A stretch of 21,951 bases of DNA, from positions 81,807-103,757 of the forward strand of contig BFEA01000892.1 in the NCBI GenBank assembly GCA_003427395.1, written 5' to 3'. Positions within the stretch are counted from its first letter, which is position 1; every line of letters begins with the position of its first letter. Positions 18,888 through 21,951 of this stretch are shown piece by piece. The translations under genes and the position numbers were made by a program. The notes below the pieces were generated by a model. That model was not told where the DNA came from. It did not search any database and saw only the letters and a list, made by a program, of their open reading frames with translations. The DNA comes from Chara braunii (Eukaryota; Streptophyta; Charophyceae; Charales; Characeae).

Positions 18888-20690
18888 CAGTCCCCCTTGG
18901 TGCCCTTCGAATTCAACGACGAAGCCCGGCATGCGTTTCATACGTTGAAGACGACTTTGCTCCAAGCTCCCGTCTTAAGCATCTATGACCCGACCTTGCC
19001 TACCAAAGTGACTACGGACGCTTCCGGCTACGGCATTGGCGTGGTTTTGGAACAGCATGACGACACAGACTGGCATCCGGTTAAGTACTTCAGCCAAAAG
19101 GTGCCACCCATCAACACTCTTGATGATGCGAGGAAGAAGGAACTGCTAGCTTTTGTCACCGTACTTAAGCGTTGGCGTCACTTTCTCCTCGGGCGTCGGC
19201 GATTCACGTGGGCAACGGACAACAATCCGTTGACTTATTACAAGACGCAAGACACGGTGAGCAGCACGATCGGTCGATGGATGTACTTCATTGACCAGTT
19301 CGACTTCACCTCCAAGCACATTCCGGGCTCCTCGAACAAGGCAGCGGATGCTCTCTCACGAAGACCTGATCTTTGCGCCTTGGTGCACTTCACATTCGGC
19401 CTCGACGAGAACTTGCAACAACATTTCGTAAACGGCTACAAGTCGGATCCGGGATTCTCCACACCCTATGCGGACTTATCATCGGATCACCCGCCGACAA
19501 GCAATTATCGCATTGTCGACGGCTACTTGCTTCTCCATACACGAGGCAAGGACTTGTTGTGTGTTCCCCAAGACCGCATCTTGCGCACTCCCCTCCTTGG
19601 CGAATACCACGATTTGCGGTTGGCGGGACACCTTGGCGTCGCACACACGCTTGCACGACTCCGCCAGCGATTTCACTGGCCGGACATCATCAGCGATGTC
19701 AATCAGTACATTCAGTCATGTGCAGTTTGCCACCGGAACAAAGGGCGCCATCATCTCCCGTACGGCGAACTAAAACCATTGCCGATTCCTCGGGAACCGG
19801 GTCTCTCCATTGCTATGGATGTGACCGGCCCTGTCCCTCGCGATCGCCTTGGCCATGACGATATTCTCACGGTCGTTGACCGTTTGAGCAAGTACGCTCG
19901 ATTTCTTCCATGCAAGTATCATGCGACGGCTCCTGAGCTCGCACGACTTTTGCATACCGGCTGGTTTTGCAGCCACAACGTTCCGGAAGACATCGTCAGC
20001 GACCGCGACACTCGTTTCATGTCAGCCTTTTGGACGACACTTATGGTGGAATCCGGCACCAGCATGAAACCAAGTTCCGCACGACATCCTCAAACGGATG
20101 GGCAAACGGAACGTGCACACCAGACTGCGCAGATGATGCTCCGCACACTCATCCGTCCAGATCAGAAGGACTGGGTTGACCGCCTTCCCGACATCAAGTT
20201 CGCCTACAACACTTCGGTGCACCCGACGATTGGCGTGACTCCATTCAAGTTGCATCACGGTGGACGGAAAGGACGTATCTTCGCAGACATTTTGCTTCCA
20301 CGGGCTGCCGATATCGAAGCCGCTTGCTCCCCCGCTTCTACACGGAAGTACACGGAACTGCTGGCCAAAGCCCGCGCAAACATGCAAAAGGCTCAGGTCT
20401 GTATGCAGCAGCAAGCGAACCGGCGTTGCATCCCATGTCCAATTTGCGCCGGCGACCTAGTTTGGGTCACCTCCAAGGAATTTGAGCTCGAGCAGCATGT
20501 CTCGCGCAAGCTCCTCCCTAAGTGGTTTGGACCATGGAAGGTCGCTTCAGCAGCTGGCGACAACCCCGCGGGTCCATCTTTCATCATTGATTTTTCCCCG
20601 CATTTGACGGTCCACCCGATATTTCACGCTTCAAAGCTGGCGGTCGACACTCCAGCCTCCGCAGCGGACTTCCCGGGCAGACGGTCATAG
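18888..20690 (+). CDS. Pol remnant: RNase H plus integrase in one open frame
   Basis: About 600 codons remain open from the second frameshift to TAG 20688. RNase H: TTDASGYGIGVVLEQ (first Asp codon 19017-19019), KKELLAF, and TDNNPLTYY. Integrase: an HHCC zinc domain (HDLRLAGHLG at about 19608, CAVC at about 19720), then the catalytic triad of Asp at 19818 (AMDVTGP), Asp at 20001 (SDRDTRF) and Glu at 20109 (QTERAHQ). The last two are separated by 35 residues, so the DD35E spacing is intact. No ATG gives a natural start; the frame exists only because of the upstream shift, so expression is unlikely. Confidence 0.85.
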   Translation, partial: QSPLVPFEFNDEARHAFHTLKTTLLQAPVLSIYDPTLPTKVTTDASGYGIGVVLEQHDDTDWHPVKYFSQKVPPINTLDDARKKELLAFVTVLKRWRHFLLGRRRFTWATDNNPLTYYKTQDTVSSTIGRWMYFIDQFDFTSKHIPGSSNKAADALSRRPDLCALVHFTFGLDENLQQHFVNGYKSDPGFSTPYADLSSDHPPTSNYRIVDGYLLLHTRGKDLLCVPQDRILRTPLLGEYHDLRLAGHLGVAHTLARLRQRFHWPDIISDVNQYIQSCAVCHRNKGRHHLPYGELKPLPIPREPGLSIAMDVTGPVPRDRLGHDDILTVVDRLSKYARFLPCKYHATAPELARLLHTGWFCSHNVPEDIVSDRDTRFMSAFWTTLMVESGTSMKPSSARHPQTDGQTERAHQTAQMMLRTLIRPDQKDWVDRLPDIKFAYNTSVHPTIGVTPFKLHHGGRKGRIFADILLPRAADIEAACSPASTRKYTELLAKARANMQKAQVCMQQQANRRCIPCPICAGDLVWVTSKEFELEQHVSRKLLPKWFGPWKVASAAGDNPAGPSFIIDFSPHLTVHPIFHASKLAVDTPASAADFPGRRS

Positions 20691-20948
20691 GACCCTCCTT
20701 CAATGGATGGTCATCAGGAGGCCGACCGCGTTCTCATGCATCGCAAGCATGGCAACAAGCCAATGCAGTACAAAGTTACATTTAAGCAATGCGATCCTGA
20801 CGACACACGCTGGATTTCACGAGCTGACCTGAAGGCGACAACACCCCTCATCTTCGCACATTACGAAAAACAGCGACTTGCTAAGGAAGCTGCCCAACCT
20901 GCCCGCCCCGTACGGACATCGGACAGACAGCTTCGCCCTCGCAGTTAG
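20691..20948 (+). pseudogene. Pol C-terminus: chromodomain-like module after an in-frame stop
   Basis: The same frame continues after TAG 20688 as DPPSMDGHQEADRVL, then MQYKVTFKQCDPDDTRWISR and LKATTPLIFAHYEK, and ends at TAG 20946. The basic strand, the TRWISRADL position (equivalent to the usual TWEP) and the final helix match the chromodomain at the integrase end of chromoviruses, which targets insertion to marked chromatin. The stop is plausibly a CAG to TAG change. Confidence 0.7.
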
Positions 20949-20958
20949 CTCGGTCTTC

Positions 20959-20971
20959 AAGGGGGGGAGTG
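20959..20971 (+). other. Polypurine tract
   Basis: AAGGGGGGGAGTG lies directly before the 3' LTR (TGTGGCAT) and just after the pol stop. It is the expected primer for plus-strand DNA synthesis and fixes the LTR start at 20972. Confidence 0.9.
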
Positions 20972-21460
20972 TGTGGCATGCTGAGCCTCACGGGCCCCAG
21001 TTAGGGCTCGGTTCCAGGTAGGCAGGGTAGGCCTAAGGGGACGACAGTTCAGATGAGGCCCTTGTAGGCCTAAGGGACGACGGTTCAGGCAGGCCAGGGG
21101 TAGAGGCCCAGGCCAACGGCCACAACGCCGGTACCGGTCCAGCATAGGACCTACCGGCGGCACAGTTTCAGAGGCTGCCGCGTTTAGGCGCCAAATCCAG
21201 TTTCGAATCTGGACCGTCGATCAGATCAACGGTCCAGGCCGGTAGGTACCAGCAGGTAGGAGGCCGGCCCAGCACTACAAAAGGCGGGGTACCAGCGTAA
21301 GTAGGGTTAGAATGGACCGAAGGTTAGTCTTCAGGATTAGCGCAACATTCAGCGTTAGTACGATTAGCGCAGCACTGCAGCATAGCGAGCAGCAGCGAGG
21401 AGGACAGGAGCTCAGCGGCGAGAGGATTAGTGCAGCATCGGGCGCAGCGCCAGTTAACGG
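20972..21460 (+). repeat. 3' long terminal repeat, matching the 5' LTR only over its first 489 bp
   Basis: It aligns with 13109-13606 at about 95 percent identity (about 25 substitutions by hand count, plus one missing 9-bp GGTAGGCAA unit). The hairpin (21210-21236) and TATA-like element (21276-21283) are preserved. Similarity stops sharply after CAGTTAACGG at 21460. The following bases bear no relation to the 5' LTR at 13607 onward. It could be a truncated LTR, an LTR interrupted by another insertion beginning TGTCGCGCAG, or a recombinant. Confidence 0.85.
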
Positions 21461-21951
21461 TGTCGCGCAGTTTCCTCTTCCGACCTAGACCAGCTAGGTT
21501 GGACCGCGGTGGCCCACAGTGCTTCCCGTAAGACCAACCATTCACCTCCCGTTCGATCCGAGCGGCTCTCCCTAGGGTTGTGGGCGTTTTCTCTTTCCTA
21601 AGTACCCCTCCTTGGCTCCCTAACCTCCCCCCTTTCTCCCCAAGTCAAACCCTCTTTCAGTCGTCAAGCGGAAAGTTTCGGCCGGGTTACAAGAGGAAAA
21701 AGAGAAAAGGACCGGAAAGTGTTTCACTGAGGTCCACTTAGATTAGAACAAAGGGTACCGGGTGCGAGAACTTGACCAGCTTCAGGGAGAACGGAAGCTA
21801 CCAGCCAGCCGTGCGAGTCGAGTCACTCAAGCAGAAAGCGTCTCGCTGAGAGAGGTTGACCTTGTTAGAAAAGGAAAACGGAGACTGCTGAAAAACCGTA
21901 CAACTGAAACGAAGACTGTTGTTCCGCAGTTAGAAGAGCATTGTGTAAGGG
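21461..21951. other. Unassigned sequence right of the LTR break; no gene
   Basis: The first half is pyrimidine-rich and the second half is purine-rich on the plus strand. There is no open frame of note and no recognisable domain. A hairpin with 6-bp arms (ACCTAG/CTAGGT) lies at 21483-21499. It may be flanking DNA, the LINE 5' region displaced by the gypsy insertion, or another element; nothing here decides between them. Confidence 0.4.

Larger units (their letters stand above)
16965..20948 (+). pseudogene. pol: Pol polyprotein (protease, RT, RNase H, integrase, chromodomain), frameshifted
   Basis: Pol follows gag in the -1 frame relative to it; the overlap lies at about 16960-16990 and its true start is unclear. 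The first open block ends at TGA 18589. A one-base shift inside YLDD moves it to a second frame until about 18886, and a second shift leads to the frame of 18888-20948, which has a TAG at 20688. Domains by position: protease about 17500-17800, RT about 18130-18880, RNase H about 18960-19370, integrase about 19570-20480, chromodomain about 20710-20880. An intact element would make one polyprotein of roughly 1,300 residues, cleaved by its own protease. This copy cannot. Confidence 0.9.
13109..21460 (+). mobile_element. Ty3/gypsy LTR retrotransposon (chromovirus), inactive
   Basis: In order: 5' LTR beginning TGTGGCAT, tRNA-Met-type primer-binding site, leader of about 0.9 kb, gag, pol with protease, RT, RNase H and integrase, a chromodomain-like C-terminus, polypurine tract, and a partial 3' LTR beginning TGTGGCAT. 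The integrase-after-RNase H order and chromodomain place it in the chromovirus group of Ty3/gypsy. It carries at least five nonsense codons and two frameshifts. The right end is uncertain because the 3' LTR loses similarity at 21460. A 5-bp candidate target-site duplication (CTGGG, 13104-13108) cannot be confirmed at the other side. Confidence 0.93.

Noticed and set aside
21483-21570. tRNA gene (GTTCGATCC B-box and AGCTAGGTTGG A-box-like strings)
   Set aside because: No acceptor stem pairing and no proper T-stem could be drawn; the spacing is also too long without an intron model.

Overview
The window looks like nuclear DNA of a green-lineage eukaryote, most plausibly a streptophyte (charophyte) alga such as Chara. 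That is inferred from the style of the Ty3/gypsy chromovirus and the L1-like LINE. No host gene fixes the taxonomy. There is no bacterial-style operon, no CRISPR array, no rRNA and no convincing tRNA. Two decayed retrotransposons lie head to head and account for about three quarters of the window. The left part is low-complexity or unassigned DNA.

Layout. Positions 1-1313 have extreme strand bias (G-rich to about 600, then T/C-rich) and five ambiguous bases. Positions 1314-1397 hold 12 copies of a 7-bp AT-rich unit. Positions 1398-4844 contain no gene I recognise; a weak, possibly spliced or broken coding stretch lies at 2457-2811, and a 24-bp motif containing a B-box-like core occurs twice, 60 bp apart, near 3067-3150. 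From about 4845 to at least 13053, on the minus strand, lies a LINE. Its ORF1 runs 13053 to about 10402 (charged GA-rich start, zinc knuckle). An unassigned open segment follows at 10393-9735. Its ORF2 runs 9556 to 5442 (APE-type endonuclease, reverse transcriptase with an FVDD motif, C-terminal zinc-binding domain). All LINE genes carry stops and frameshifts.

From 13109 to at least 21460, on the plus strand, lies a Ty3/gypsy chromovirus: 5' LTR, primer-binding site, long leader, gag, then pol (protease, RT, RNase H, integrase, chromodomain), polypurine tract and a 3' LTR that matches the 5' LTR for only its first 489 bp. The element is dead. Gag has four in-frame stops, RT is frameshifted inside its YLDD catalytic motif, a second frameshift lies before RNase H, and a stop separates integrase from the chromodomain. 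RNase H plus integrase remains one open frame of about 600 codons with an intact DD35E triad.

The two LTRs differ at about 25 of 489 aligned positions by hand count, so the insertion is old. In both elements the nonsense codons are mostly TAG where CAG is a plausible ancestor, as expected from deamination of methylated CHG cytosines. I found no clear new functional system. The most interesting leads are that mutation signature, the LTR junction at 21460/21461, an unassigned conserved-looking LINE segment, a CCGGAC-rich block where the endonuclease N-terminus should be, and structured tracts (20-bp palindrome, G18) in the gypsy leader.
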